From contig CATQJL010000305.1 in NCBI GenBank assembly GCA_958299035.1, forward strand, positions 30,703,733 to 30,767,732: a stretch of DNA of 64,000 bases. The letters run 5' to 3'. Both the position numbers and the translations under genes were made by a program. Source of the stretch: Cylicocyclus nassatus (taxonomy: Eukaryota; Nematoda; Chromadorea; Rhabditida; Strongylidae). Every line of letters begins with the position of its first letter. Within the stretch, counting starts at the first letter, position 1. This document shows positions 46,201 through 59,245 of this stretch, in pieces. Below the pieces are notes generated by a model, which did no database searches, was not told where the DNA came from, and saw nothing but the letters and a program-made list of their open reading frames with translations.

Positions 46201-49200
46201 ATCAAGAAATTAAATGTTTTTGGTGAAGTGTAGTGAGCTTTGCCAGCCGGTTTTTCTCTACAGGCTGTCTCAAAGGTACACATGCAATGTTTGGTCGTCT
46301 TCCAAAGTCTTTTGCCGAACGTTAGGTAGCGTTCTGTATAGCTATAAGGTTGGAAATAAAGTTCTGGGACACAGCTTTAGACAAAGTTTTTGTTTCGATG
46401 TAAGCACTAATTGGGGCATGCTCCACACCATTGAATAGAGGAAAGCAATCTCTACAAAACTACGGTAAACACAAACCTTATCGTGTTCTCAGTGAAGATT
46501 CAAGCGAAAAATCTATAGCATTTTTGCCCTAACCCAGATCTCCGACTTCTATAACATTATGAAACCCCCACATGCTCCAGTTAACAGTATACACATACTT
46601 ACATGGACAGTTTTCGAATGGGATTTTAGCTTAGACAACAAGAAAAACGAGGTAATTGAAAAGTGGCAAACTCCGCCCCATTGATCCCAGGCTCCTCCCA
46701 CTTGCTCAAATTTCAGCTACAGGCATGTGAGAGTACAGCTGCAATTTTTGCGCATGTTGCATTAGATTACGAAATATAACAGATTTGATCTGAAGATGTC
46801 CAAGAGCTTTCTATCCACCCTAATGGCTACAAGCTGAATATGCAGTAGGGAAGTATATCGATCTCTGTTTATTACTGTAATTACGGTAGGTATTTGAAGA
46901 ATGTCTTAAGTAACCTGAAATTTTCTACACCAAGCTGACCAGAGCGCTCATTCTAGGTATGAAAAGCGCATTTCACCGTTAGTTCTAGCATAAGTCCTAG
47001 TATACCGTGACGTGTCGTCAGTTTTTTCTGTGTTTTTTTTTTCGAAACAAAGAATTCACAGTGGCATCTGTGATGGAGATTTCTACCATATTCCCACAGA
47101 TAAAAAGCGCTCGATTGCTCATACCGTAAATCTAAGTTGAAGGCACTCTTAGGAAAGGTACTTGAACTAGGCAAAAGATTCCGTGAGTAAAGAGATATTA
47201 AGATCACGCGGTGTATAACCTTTGATTCAACTGGCTTGGCGGCTGGAAGGCATGGCTTTGTGACTTAATCAAAGCCGCTCGCGCCCACTAACAATCTGAG
47301 TCTCTCTCGCGCGCGTGCGATATTAACGATAACGATAATAGATATTAACGATCACGCGGTGTATAACCTTTGATTCTTAGATCTGACCGATGCTTTTTTT
47401 CGGAAGTAAAACTTGTTGATTGCGGAATTTGGAAATTGCGAAATTGATAAGTTTACCCCGGCTCCACCCCGTCCAAACTTGGAAAAATCAACTTTTCCCG
47501 TCCTTATGTGTCAAAAAAATTCGACTTTCCCACTTCTGCGGGTCTTCCCTTTAAATTGATTAGTCAAATGACATGGGCCTGGTTACCCAAGCTTAGCATG
47601 ATATAAGTGCAAAATCCGCATAGACGAAAAAAGACTGCACTTTTCTAGAGATTCACCTTGACCGTTCTCTTGTTCAATTTTCTCATACTAGGCACTTTAG
47701 ACTATGTTAGACGCAGCTCTCCCTCCACTTTTCAGCATGTCATCGGACTATGAAACTACTATGAGAATTTCCAAAATTTTGAGCACATGTTTTTCGCCTT
47801 GTGTAACTTTTTTAGTCTCGAGAGACTTACAACGTATAAAAGCAAAGCCCTTGTTTAGTTTAAATCTTTCCAGGTCATTAGAAACTGACTTTTTGTGAAT
47901 TTTGAAATAAATTTTTAAAAAATAAAGCTTTGGTTTGTGAAAATGCGTAAACAAAAATGAATGAAACAACACAAAATCTTCAAAATGAGTCCTTTATAAA
48001 GTTGTTTATTGGTCGTTGAGTATTGTCTCGTTTACTAACAAACTTTAATCAAGGCAACAAAGCGTTTACCGCTTTAATATATCATAATCTAAGATTTTTG
48101 CAAAGGGAAACAAATAGGTCTTGCAGCGTTTGTAAAGTGCGAGGAATTTAGGTTTATTAGGTTGTCCTTAAAGTAAACTCCATTTTCAAATAATACCACC
48201 TAATACAACGTCTTTCTTCTCTCCTGAGCATAATGGCTCTGCCGCCACAGTTTTCTTTTAGCTGTTTACAAGAATTGTGCAATTGCACGAATTAACTCAT
48301 ATAAAAAATTCGTGGCATCTTTTTCTAGAATTCCAGTGGGATCAAAGGGCATCAGCAATGGTGTTGATAAGCGGAAAAAGGTTTAGAACTTATTTGCAAT
48401 AGATTCCATTGTATATCGGAAAGAAGTGGAAGTCCTGTCTTTGCAGCCAGCGCTACGTAATACTCACAGAGGTCCTTCGGCACTGCGTAAGGCTTCGTCT
48501 TCCTTCGACTGCTTCCAGTATCTTGGCTTGCATAAACTTCTTGAGATCCTCCGGAAGCTGTTCTGCGACTGGCATTGGCATCAGTCGCTCGAGATAAGTG
48601 ACATTCGTTCCACTCTCCCCAAACACATGCACACTTATATGCTCTCGATTACACAGGCAGATATCAGATGGAATTTGCCGTAAAGAAACTCAAAGATAAC
48701 CATGAATTTTGAAGAAAACGGAAGAGTGCACACGTTCCTACGTCAACACACTCACATGCATTAACATTATACCTTACTATACAGGTACTATATCCCCTTG
48801 AATGAACTAAGATTTTTTGCACAAAAATACGAAAAAGATTACAAGTTTCTGTATCCTTGGAATCCCCTCATACATAATCGTCAAAGCGGCACCATTATCA
48901 TACTATGAAGATTCGAGTTCCGTTGTATCATTGAGCCAGAAGGGTCTCAAAACGCCATTACAAGACCTTGCGAACCTTGAGGCGAATTGATTCTACAGTG
49001 AGTTTGCCCAGGAACGTTTATTTCAGCCTGCACTGCAGCTAACGCGGTTGCATCAGTTAAACGCCACCTAACTTCAGATCTTTTTGAGAGACATTGAAAA
49101 TTGAAAAAAAGGAGGAGTATCGGAGGTTCATTGCTGTGATAGAGCTTTTTAGTATCAGCCGCTTAAGAATTCTTAGAGAGCTCCCGCTCCCCCGCCAAAA

Positions 49201-49642
49201 ACATCCAAAAAGCAAATCAAGCTCGAAAAATCATCTGTCTTCTTGACTTTTTTCAATGAGAGTTGCAAGTTCTCCAAAGATCAAACTATCTTAAAAAGAA
49301 TGATCAAACAATCTTGAGTACTCCTAATTCTCTCTAAAATTACTTAAAAAATTTCATTTGTTTGTAGAACTTTTTCAGCTGACGCCGGCCTTGCACCCAT
49401 TTACTCTTGTCAACTACAAATTTACGTTTCTTTGTACTTCACTTGGAGATGAATTTTTCAAATGTTGTACATCTTTGATAGGGTGTTCGCAGAAGATTTT
49501 CGAAAGTGAACTGTATAAATGTTATGCATCTTCGATCGGGTGTTTGCAGAAGATTTACTCGTACTAAAAGAAGTTTATGACAATATAAGCCCTGCAAAGG
49601 AACAACCACAAAAAGACCAATGTGATTAGAGCGTGCTCAACG
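43253..49642. other. Largely non-coding stretch, unit 2
   Basis: Collinear and nearly identical to 15900-22331 of unit 1. It holds the GC-cored inverted repeat (about 44810-44940), the duplicated GATATTAA-ATCACGCGGT block and the 57 bp tandem repeat. It differs by small indels, including a ~55 bp deletion at about 45150 relative to 17787-17844. No gene is supported. Confidence 0.5.
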
Positions 49643-49734
49643 TTACACGCAGAGTCCGAGACTAGCGTCGCATTTTGTTGAACTAGGACAAGCAGTACAA
49701 GTTGCCGATGTACAAAGGATACATGCTAAGTACC
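49643..49734 (-). pseudogene. Isolated ASP-like terminal exon, minus strand, unit 2
   Basis: This is the counterpart of the unit 1 minus-strand exon, with acceptor at 49735-49736. Here the frame ends exactly at LCV followed by TAA, the canonical ASP end, suggesting this is the ancestral stop and that unit 1 lost it by a T-to-C change. The CxxCPxxTxC hinge is intact. No other exon of the gene was recognised. Confidence 0.68.
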
Positions 49735-50089
49735 CTGGTTATCTCAGCACTTCTGACAATTCAGCAGAAACGAGCCTGAAGACATTGCGTGGAACAACCT
49801 CGAGCTCTTGAATTATGTAAGAAAGAAAAGGGGCTCTTCGTTTTTTAGTCAAATTTTTATTTGCCCAAGACTGGTGCATATCCAGAGAAAAAGATTTCAT
49901 TTTTCAAGTTTTGAAAATGTGTAGCATACAACGGCGTATATCGTAGAAGCCCAGGATTCCTGGAGGCGAAACCAATTTTTCTCTATCTTCAAGGGTGAAA
50001 AATATATAAGTGCACCTTATGATAAGAGTGCGCGCCTGTTACATGCAGTAACAAGTGAGAAATCGTAAGATTTTTCAAAGCGAGAATCG

Positions 50090-51238
50090 GACTTTGGCTC
50101 TGTGAGTTGCTCTTATGTTTTGGTCTGTTCACACTGAATCATCGTATCAAAGGATGTGTACGTTGATACTGGTCCAGGTAGGATGTTTGAAATCTGAGCA
50201 TTGATAGAAATCACTTGCTCAATTTGGGTGCCAGAATTGTTCGCTCGCAAATCCACTCCCCATTGCTGAAGTTGGTGACAATGCTTGGAAGACCTTATCT
50301 ATCAGTTCTCCCACGGACTGAGCCATACTGCAAAAGTCTGGAGGAAAAGTAATCCAACCAAAACTTGGTTCAACCGGAATTCTGCCTTCACCAAGAAGCA
50401 ACAGCTGTTGCGAAGCTTCTAGCAGTTTCATCGCCAAAGAGGTGGACTCACATGTGTCGTGAGATTCAGCGACTGAACATGTCTTCAGAGATGAGAAGCT
50501 TTGAGGCAGGCATTCAGCTCATCTGCTGGAGTCGAGTGCGGAATCACTGGCAGAGTTTGACGACTTTTGTCAAACGGCCCCACCCATTAGCCTGTTGCTA
50601 CCTCTCACGTCCTGCCATTGGAATTAAGGGTTTCTAGAGCTTATTATGCGTCATGGTGCATTCGTCCCAAACTATGAGTTTGGTTTCTTACAACACCTTG
50701 GCTTTCCCTGTACCCTTGCTTATCCCGCATGCAGGGTGCTCTAGCAATATCCAGAGGGAGCCTGAAGGCTGAATAAGCAGTTCGGCTTTCTTCTAGCATG
50801 TTGAGGCAACCCTGAGGATGCCATTGCTAGTGTGATTCCTTCTTGTCTGCAAATCTCATCGTCAGCAAGTAGGAAATTGATGAGAAAGTTTTTTCGTTTT
50901 CCTTGTGTTACTTGGAGCGTCGCGAAAGAGTAGCCCATGCTTGTCACGGAAACCGTGTCCAGAACAACTTAGTAGGCTAGCTCTTTATCCTCCGCAAAGA
51001 GGTCTGTTGTACTCTACAAATCTGGACAGCTGATCGACATCATAGGACCCTTCTCGGAGAGCATCGCTCTCGAGTGCTTGATCATCTCCGCGTACTAGTG
51101 ACGGCAAATCGAGCTCTCTGAGGGTTTGGCCGGTTACTGAGGCGCACGTGTCCTCAAGCAGTATCAATGCTTGGTTGAATATATCGGGAGAACAACCGAT
51201 TCCTGCAAAGAGTGTCACTCTGCGACATCTGAGTATCT
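50090..51238 (-). pseudogene. Helitron PIF1-like helicase remnant, minus strand, unit 2
   Basis: Same remnant with the same landmarks and the same breaks: FNQALILLEDTC frame at 50985-51218, FLINFLLA frame at 50741-50947, LIDKVFQALSP frame at 50219-50437. It is shorter than unit 1 by a few tens of bases because the long palindrome in the RQTLPVIP region is absent here. Confidence 0.74.
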
Positions 51239-51250
51239 AAGATTTTTAAC

Positions 51251-52025
51251 ACCGTACCTGGACCAGTGTCAACGCACACATCCGTTGATGCGATGGTTCA
51301 CCGTGAATGGGCTGTTTACTTCCCCAATGAGTTTCTAAATTCACCCTGAAGGTTGGTTTGCCAATCATGCATCAGGAATCTCATGACAAACGCCATAGAA
51401 GCGAGCATATTGGTGGGGAAGTCAAAGATGAAGTCGCTCATATTCTACGAAATTCTTTTGTTCTTCCGATCCTTCTTTTCAAGCGGATGCAATTTCCTGT
51501 AAAGCCTGCACTTGCTATGACGAGTGCAGACTCAATAAAGTGCGAGGGCAGTCTCTGCGAACAATGAAAGTAGACCTGGAAAATTCCTTTTTTGCTGGTC
51601 ACCTGTGCGTAGTTATTCGAGTCGGGAGTCGGGCGAACCTGTACATATATGCTCCCGAAAGGAGCGTAATTAATGTAGTGTATCTCAGGGCGCTAACATA
51701 ATTGTATGCTGTTGTATGGTACAGTATTTATCTATTGCATGCATTCTATCAGAATATCCAAAAAAAATTGGACAAAAGTCAAGAAAATGGTAAAACGAAA
51801 ACCAAAAAAAATTGGCGGCCAGCGGCGATCAGGGAAGGTGAGCAGCTTCCTTCCTTTGATGAGTTCCGGGGAAAGCCGAGGGCCTATTCAGCCAAAGTCT
51901 ATGGGTAGGACGAAACGGTACAATTGAAGATCCGAAGTTGTACTTTTCTTTTTGAAAAAACGACTTCGGCTTCTTTTTGCCCCGAAGTGTATGTGGTGCC
52001 GGGCGGAGCCAAGTATGCCAGCTAG
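51251..52025 (+). mobile_element. Helitron 3' part: helicase C-terminus plus CTAG end, plus strand, unit 2
   Basis: Same element as unit 1 at 23971-24743, with the QFPVKPALAMT frame at 51358-51567 and the terminal GCCAGCTAG at 52017-52025 followed by T. The joint with the minus-strand helicase is at the same place, so the head-to-head arrangement predates the segmental duplication. Confidence 0.72.
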
Positions 52026-52698
52026 TCATTAATAAAAAGAGTGGAACGTTGCTTCAGAAGGCCGAAGCCAAAAAAGTCTATGTGAAAATTCCGTTCACCC
52101 ATACTCGTTCGTTCGCTTTTATGGTTTCTTTTCTTGTTATGTAACGTCTACCTTTTTTCAGTCTCAATAGTGCCTAGACCCTAAATTATCGTTTTATATG
52201 GTCATTCACCTAAAACTCAGACCATGATTCACTTAAATCATAGTCATGATTAGACTATAGTCATTTTGTTATAGAGTGTTTCCAATGTAAACTACAAACT
52301 TCACTCTATCTATCACACTGCTTTCTTCTCTTCTCATTTTTTGTTCACATCTCTGTAATATTTTTCCCGGTTAAGTGTCTACTTCCAAGTCTCATTAGTT
52401 CCTAGGGGGTGAAATACCGTCTTTAGCTGCCAAATAAAAAACTCAAATTCTGAAACTCAAATTGAACAGTCATTTTGTTAATAATTGTTCTCAGCGTAGA
52501 CTGTAGCAAACACATGAAACACCATCTGAGTTCAGTCTATGGCATAGTCTACAATGGAATTCTAACATTCGATCTACAGTGCCGTTTAGAAGCGCTGTCA
52601 ACACCCACTGCCGACATGGCGTAGCGTTTTGATCTGGGCTTGTGCATATTGCTTGCACTTTGATGTAAAAATAACATTGTCTTTATCTATGTTTTCAG

Positions 52699-52857
52699 CT
52701 GGATAAGAAAACGAAAAATTTGATTTCAGCGATAAACCTTACACCTCTTCTTTTAGATAATTTAGGCACTGAGTTTCTTGTTGATGACCAGATAAGGAAG
52801 TTTGGAAAATCAAAGAAAGCAAACTCTGAATGCATTTTCCGCAATATCCTCCAGTGA
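52699..52857 (+). CDS. Unidentified exon-like open frame, unit 2
   Basis: Counterpart of 25419-25577 with a stronger acceptor (tatgttttcag) and the same length and stop. The possible upstream exon is frame-shifted here (GACATGGCG in place of GACATGCCGCG), which argues against a working gene. Confidence 0.28.
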   Translation: MDKKTKNLISAINLTPLLLDNLGTEFLVDDQIRKFGKSKKANSECIFRNILQ

Positions 52858-53834
52858 GGGCACTCACTATGAATCATTTGTATGCAGAAAATTCATCATT
52901 CATCACATAATGCACAAAAAACATCGAATCTGGTGCTATAGGCTTTTTGCTCTTGTCATTATTTTAAATCTGGAACTACCTAATTTTCCTTTTGTGTGCT
53001 TATTAGGCTCCTTTTCCATTTGTATGAATCTGAACTTTTTGAGCATAAAAATGATATTATCCGCATCAGCCCCTATATTGTCCATAACATCAAATCTGCA
53101 CAAACAAATAAGTAACAGTTTAACGACCTTTTGGTAAATGTAATGGTGTCCCAAAAGTATGCATGCACTTTTTATACGTTGATGACTCTCTTGTCATGAA
53201 ATCTTTTGCTTAGCTTCAAGTACGTTTTAGTAGAGCGGGCTCCAACTTACAGAAAAAGTCTTTTCAGTCTTTCCGAAGAAAACTATAATACCTTGAAGAG
53301 CATTGAACCAATTCCAAATCTGCTTCTACTATTCACCAAACATCCCTGGACGCCCAATCATAAGTGTTTATTGGAACGAAAAATGAACACATCAAGGCAA
53401 AAAACAGAACGATACAATTTTCTCTGCGCTCAAATGGACAGCCTTGATAAGGGTATTAGACAAAACGTAACCGCTGAACATAGTGCTCTAATATTCGGAC
53501 AATTTTTCTCTGTTGTGCATTCAATTTTTCAACCTTAAACGCCTATAACTCGGCCCAGAGGAGCTTGGCTGATGAGGAAGGCAGATTCGAAACATCGTAT
53601 AATGCTCGAAAAAGCGATTTAAGTGTCATATGGAAAGACCGCCAAAAAGCTTCCCTTGTTAGTTGTATACAATATAGAGCAAATTAGGGTTCCTAATCGT
53701 TATTGTAGAAACGGCAAAAGTTTGAGGAGGGTTCGAGCTCTCATATAGCTCTCCAGAATGAATACCCAATGGATAGGATTGCATCGTTAGGCTACTTCGA
53801 GCCGTTGAATATGAAATTCACTCTCTACTGTAAT

Positions 53835-53974
53835 GGACCGACCATAGGTTGCCAAAGTTGCCTATATTGCGGGCGTTTGTTGTAGCTCTTCATAATAGCC
53901 TATGTGCTTTATTTACTCTCTGAGCGACAACTTGGGCAACCCCGCAACAGTTGCCGGCAACCCATGGCCGATCC
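53835..53974. mobile_element. 140 bp MITE, unit 2
   Basis: Same element as 26551-26690, with no obvious change in its termini. Confidence 0.6.
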
Positions 53975-54141
53975 TTAGAGGCAGCGTTCCCTCAAAATGG
54001 TATCGGGATTAAACAGTGTTCCCATAGTAGGCCCTCCATATAGTCTATCTGTGAAGTATGGAGCGAAAAAGCGCCTTTGGAAAGCCCAAAATCCGCTCCG
54101 GAGGTCCTCCGGACCCCGCTGATTTCGAGACCCTGTCCATT

Positions 54142-54181
54142 TCTTACATGTAATTTGCGAACGCTCAAATTACATGTAAGA
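54142..54181. repeat. Perfect hairpin, 16 bp arms, unit 2
   Basis: Same hairpin as at 26858-26897. Confidence 0.8.
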
Positions 54182-54326
54182 AGCTCGGAGAGCTTCGAAA
54201 AAAGCTCATTTTGCCAATTTCAAGCGCTGAAAAGCTCAGATATGGCTTCAGCATAGTGAGGCTCCGAAGAGGTGAAAAACGGGAAGCGAAATCTTGTCGG
54301 GACAATGCCTTGTTTTTCATAACTCA

Positions 54327-54369
54327 CTAGCTGGCATACCCGCCTCGGCCCGGTCCTGAAAACACTAGA
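54327..54369 (-). mobile_element. Helitron-like 3' terminus, minus strand, unit 2
   Basis: Counterpart of 27043-27085, with one C/T change in the GC-rich block. Confidence 0.4.
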
Positions 54370-54839
54370 AGAAGGTCACCATTCCTATTGCTGTATAACC
54401 GTTCTCTCTTACTTGTATATGACAATCCCCTATCCTCTTTTTCTCGTAATCAGCATGATCAGCATGCCCACTTATCCCCTGTGCCAACTCCCACTCTCGT
54501 AACTCCAGATTTGCAAAAAAGGTCAATAAAATTGAAAATTAATAGATAATTTTGGAAAGTATTAATGTATTATAATCAGCATGCTCACCCCGACTGTGTC
54601 AATTCCCCACCCCTTAGCTCGAACTTCGCAAAAAAATCGATAATTTCAATAAATTTGGAAAACAATTTTGTATTGGTAATCAGCATGCTCACTGACCCCC
54701 GTGCCAACTCACCGTACGTCAAACAAATTTACAAAGAATCGGTAAAATCGCTATCGATCTATGAGGAAAAGTAGCTTATGGGACCCGCTCCGCACCGAAA
54801 TGCATGTGTGCAAAATATGGACTAGATCGGTATAGAAAT

Positions 54840-55536
54840 ACAGGGTGTCCGTAAAGTATGTATACACTGTTCAATCGTTAATATCTCTTTTTCCAAGAAG
54901 TTTTTTGCCTTGCTTCAGGTACCATTTTGTAGAGCTGGCTTCAACTTAGATTTACAATATAAAGCGAATCATCCATCTTTCTCCTTTACCGTAGAATTAC
55001 GAGAAAGTTGAAAGAGGGTTTTGAGCCATGAATGGCCATATTTTGCCTCAGAAAGAAGACAGCACAGCCTGAAAACTTTTACACTAGGCTAATTAGAGTT
55101 GCTGATTTTAACTATAAAGTTCCCAACTTATTGTGATGCTTCATTGAAGAGTCATGCCAGGTAAGAGGTAGCGGCCATTTTTTCAATGTTAATGTTCAAT
55201 GTTTTTTCAATGTTTTTCCTAAAAAGTGCGGTTGCACAGTTTAGAAAGCTTCGCAATCTTGTGAATAACTGAGTAATGAACTCAGCGTCCATAAAAACCC
55301 TACTACACAAGTTTCCACATTTTTTTTGAAAAATTTTGAAACGGCAGCTTTTTCCACATTGACACCATATGTTTCAAGTTTCTACCGTAATCCTACAGAT
55401 GGGTGATTCGTTCTATACTGCAAATCTAAGTTGAAGCCAGCTCTACAAAATGGTACTTGATGAAAGGCAAAAGACTTCTTCGGAAAAGAGATATTAACCA
55501 TCAAACAGTGTATACATACTTTACGGACACCCTCTA
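54840..55536. mobile_element. CAGGGTGTCC-ended TIR element, unit 2
   Basis: Counterpart of 27551-28230 with a better preserved right end (TTACGGACACCCTCTA). It has small indels relative to unit 1, including a short AATGTTTTTTC-type expansion near 55187-55216. Confidence 0.65.
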
Positions 55537-56063
55537 GTATATTCAGAAGTCGTGCGGACAGACAGACACACACAAACATACATACACAGACTTCAGCTTT
55601 ATATAAAATATGTCACTTAAACTTTATAAACTTTTAGGCTTTTTGAATGGATAATACAATAATGATAATGGTCATATTTGACATTCAAATTCAAGAAGTC
55701 AAAAGCGCTCGTGAAAAGTTGTCTTATGAAATCAACATGCCCGAAAGCATTGCTAAATAACTTCTAAGATTTTCTGAAACTTTTTTTCAAGCGGCCTATT
55801 TTACAATAGCGTTGTATGCTGAAAGATCTTACCGTGACCATAACCTTACAGTAATCAAAATCGGTATTTTCGCGCTTACTGTAAATCTCAATTGAAACCA
55901 GCTCTACAGAAAGATCATAAAAGCAAAATACTTTGGAAAATATATTAACTCTCAAAAATGTGTATCTACTTTGGGACACCATGCATTACAAGGATATTGC
56001 TGTAATAGCTTCCAAAAAAGACAAAGATTATCTGCAAGCTTTTGAGTGTAGCTATTGTTGTGC

Positions 56064-59000
56064 ACGAGTATCTTGTGGACCTAGTAACTAATATTTAGTT
56101 TTGAACCAGAAGAAAATTTCGGTCAAAAACCTCATCACAAGGAGAGTATTGAATTGGCACCTAAGTTTTGTTTTCCCCTTGGTTATATCGTGCGTAAACA
56201 TGTCTAAATATATTGTTATTTGGGCCAAAGATGCATAAACCATTTGACCTTTGGTCATAAAGCGAAAAAGTCCTAGCATCTTTAAAAACTGATGAAATCA
56301 TTTTACGGTTCTGAAGTAAAAATGAAACAAACCCACCTAAATTAAACACAAGGAGAAGGAATTGGGCAGCGGTGTTGCTATATGTTGACTCACTAAGCTC
56401 CAGGAAAGGAACAGAATTTGAAACAAGTTGTCCAGCGCTTTCCAGGAATTTAACGAGTGGAATGCACTAATTGTGAAGTACGACTTTGAGGTACCATTCT
56501 TCAAAAAAAAATAAACAGGGAAGGAGCCCATGGAGTTGACAATTAATGTAGTGATGTAAAACGTAAACGCGTCTTTGCAAGGCTAATTCTACATAAGTTT
56601 TTTCTGTGGAACAGTTGTTTGAAAGAAGTTTTAATTGTTCAAAAGTCTGAATTAGTCAAGCCTAAGTTGTCGTAAAATTAGCGAAAAGTTGTACAAAAAA
56701 CCGAAAACACCACATTAGTTCTGTATCAAGTATGCTGACTAACAAGAGAAACGCAGGAATCTGGTAGAATTCGGCATAGACGGTTTTGACAGCTCTTCTC
56801 TAATTTTATGCCACTCAAGGCTCGACATTGTTTCAAACTCTCCGTAACTTTTTGCGTAGAATCACTCCGCAAAAGTGAAAGCAGAATTGGAATTAGCGTT
56901 CGAAGACACGTCTAGTGATATGGTTTTTCTTCAGTCGCCAACTTAGCGAAAAAGACAAGTAAGCGAAGAAGATAGATGAATTTTTCCTGTCTGCTTAAGT
57001 TGGTATTTTTCCCTTACAGGGAGCGACGTGTTCTGGACCTGCTAAACAGTAACATAATCTTGATTTATCTAGGAAGCAAAACAATATCATACCTATGAAA
57101 AAAAGCATTTTTATGCTAAATGAGTAGCACTGCTGTAATCAGCATGTGGATATTCCTAGATCTCAAATGATACAAAAGCTTAAACAAAATGAAATTTTCC
57201 TTAACCGTAAACCTATCGAGACTCTTGCATGCGACGGTCAGTTTCGGCAGAAGTGGCTGCATTCGTAGCTTTCATAATCTATGTTACCAAATAATGAAGC
57301 GGTGTATTCACAAAGACAAAATTCGTATAAAAAATTGCAGCACTTAATTCCCGACCTGATGTTATGTTTCTCTCAAATGCATATATGTTGGCAGATTAAT
57401 CATTGACACCTTATGATTTCTGCTATATTCCCATAATATTAAAGAAATGTCTGCCGTCGTGTTTATTCATAGCAGCAACGACGCTTTTATCTTTTGTACA
57501 CGACGTGACTCAGCCGCATGTCAACAGTCAAGTGGATAGTTGCCAGTTTCTAAGGTAAGGCTGCAGAAATTGCGGTAACGATTTCCAAAGATTTTGGTAA
57601 TCATTTAGTCATGTCTATTGAGGTGTCAAACGGCGCGAATCCGCTATTGGAATAAAGGAACGAAGCAGAAAAGAGCACCTACAAGAGTAGGGAAACCAAG
57701 CATGCGCAGCCCTTATTAATAGGCGCTTGGTTTGAACACAGCACAACCTAAACGTTTTCCGCCCGTTCCTAAGTCCCCTGGGTTGCCTTCTCCACCAAGG
57801 TTCACTCCAATCTACATATTGAATTTTTCCCGATTGCCTATTAAGAGCCTCTATGGTGATGATAAAGCGTGTTCTCGCGGTCTCAAACATATAATACCAT
57901 ACAAAACAGGCAGTTCTCTGCAATCCGTTTGAAAGGTGAGATCAATCATTAACTGTACTATAATATCAATGTTTTAACATATCATTTTCACAAACGTATA
58001 CTATTGCGCGCTTTGATGGCTTTGAAAATTTGTAGTGCAACTTCTTCGGAGGAAACGTTGTGTTGTCTTCATCAGAGATCAGAAGACATAACGAAAACTT
58101 TCTTACAGCAACACTTCGGATAAATTTTGAATAGCTTCGTCCCTCCCCCCCCCCCCATTTTTCCTTCGCTTGTACCTAATCTTCCCCCAAAAATCCGCAG
58201 GCAGAGAGAGAGGTACACACAGTGGCGGACCGAGGTAGGGGGCGAACAGGGGTGGGAGGAGAATGGGTCGCAAGATTTTTGGAAGCTACTTACATGAGTT
58301 ATAAAATGTGCAATTGACTTCTTATTACTTCTGAATAATTGAAATAATTTTCAAGATTTTTTGAAAAATTCAATTTAGCTCCCCAAAATTTTTTTGGAAC
58401 GCTAGGTTAACGCCTAGCACCTCCATCCGAAAAAATCTTCATCGCCTTCCTAACGGGAATGCTGAAACCGCCACTGGTACACCTAGTAAACCCCTCATCA
58501 GAGATAAAGCGTTTTGCAAGATATAACTTGCCTTCTGTTTGTGAGAGTTTCAGTAATTTCATATAGCACTTCAGTAAACAAAAATGCATAAGAGGCTTTC
58601 AGAAATGTCTCGAAAAATGTGAAGAAGAAGTATTAACCAGCAAATAAAAGAGATGGAGTTAGGTTTAATGGGCTCAAAAAGGTCAAGTTTCAAGAAAAAT
58701 AGATCTAGCACCTGTACTGCTCTTGGATTTTCTGATTATTCTGCTCGTAGTTTCGTGTTTGCCAAACAAAGGAACCTAATCAACTTTTAGTTAGTGTTCA
58801 CATTTCAAAGTTGCTGATAGACAATGTTTGGCTGAGCTGCCTTGTACTGCTCCTGCTGAGTTGGGGTGGATTCAATGTTAGAGCATATTTGTGTATTATC
58901 TCTTACCCTTGTTGGAACAAAGTATAGCACACGATATGAACACTGCAACATCATATGCGCATTTTTGTATTCAGAACTACCATAACAAGCATTTTCGAAG

Positions 59001-59216
59001 AGAAAATTGGCATAGTTAATCCATTAACCCAACAAAAAGGCACACTAAACTAGTCAGTTAGTTGCATTAGGCATCTATCACGTCGGCGAGCTTAACAATA
59101 ATCCTGCTTATCCAGCAATTGAGAGATAGGCGAAATTGAGCTTCGCAAAAAAACGTGCCGAACCACACTAATAAGCAGCCCACACAACCACGAAGAGTAG
59201 TACAAAAGCCGACGAA
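56064..59216. other. 5' flank of the unit 3 ASP gene
   Basis: Follows unit 2 almost base for base, including the ~180 bp segment in unit 2 orientation (about 57220-57398) and the MITE at 58220-58476. No gene is supported. Confidence 0.55.
58220..58476. mobile_element. CAGTGGCGG-ended MITE (hAT-like), unit 3
   Basis: Same element and flanks as in unit 2. Confidence 0.68.
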
Positions 59217-59227
59217 TTCCACTCACA
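59217..59227 (+). promoter_or_regulatory. Candidate trans-splice acceptor, unit 3 ASP gene
   Basis: Same acceptor-like motif, 18 bases before the ATG at 59246. Confidence 0.38.
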
Positions 59228-59245
59228 GTGTTCCAGTCGACAAAC

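Larger units (their letters stand above)
28760..56063 (+). repeat. Tandem segmental repeat, unit 2
   Basis: This is a 27,304 bp unit collinear with unit 1. Reading frames in the middle part, such as the 112-codon frame at 40574-40912 and the 66-codon frame at 42464-42664, translate identically to their unit 1 counterparts at 13063-13401 and 15107-15307, so that part is nearly identical. Differences concentrate in the first ~3 kb, in the ASP exons, and around 38600-39550, where unit 2 carries a Helitron-like end and a ~460 bp inverted repeat not seen in unit 1. Confidence 0.95.
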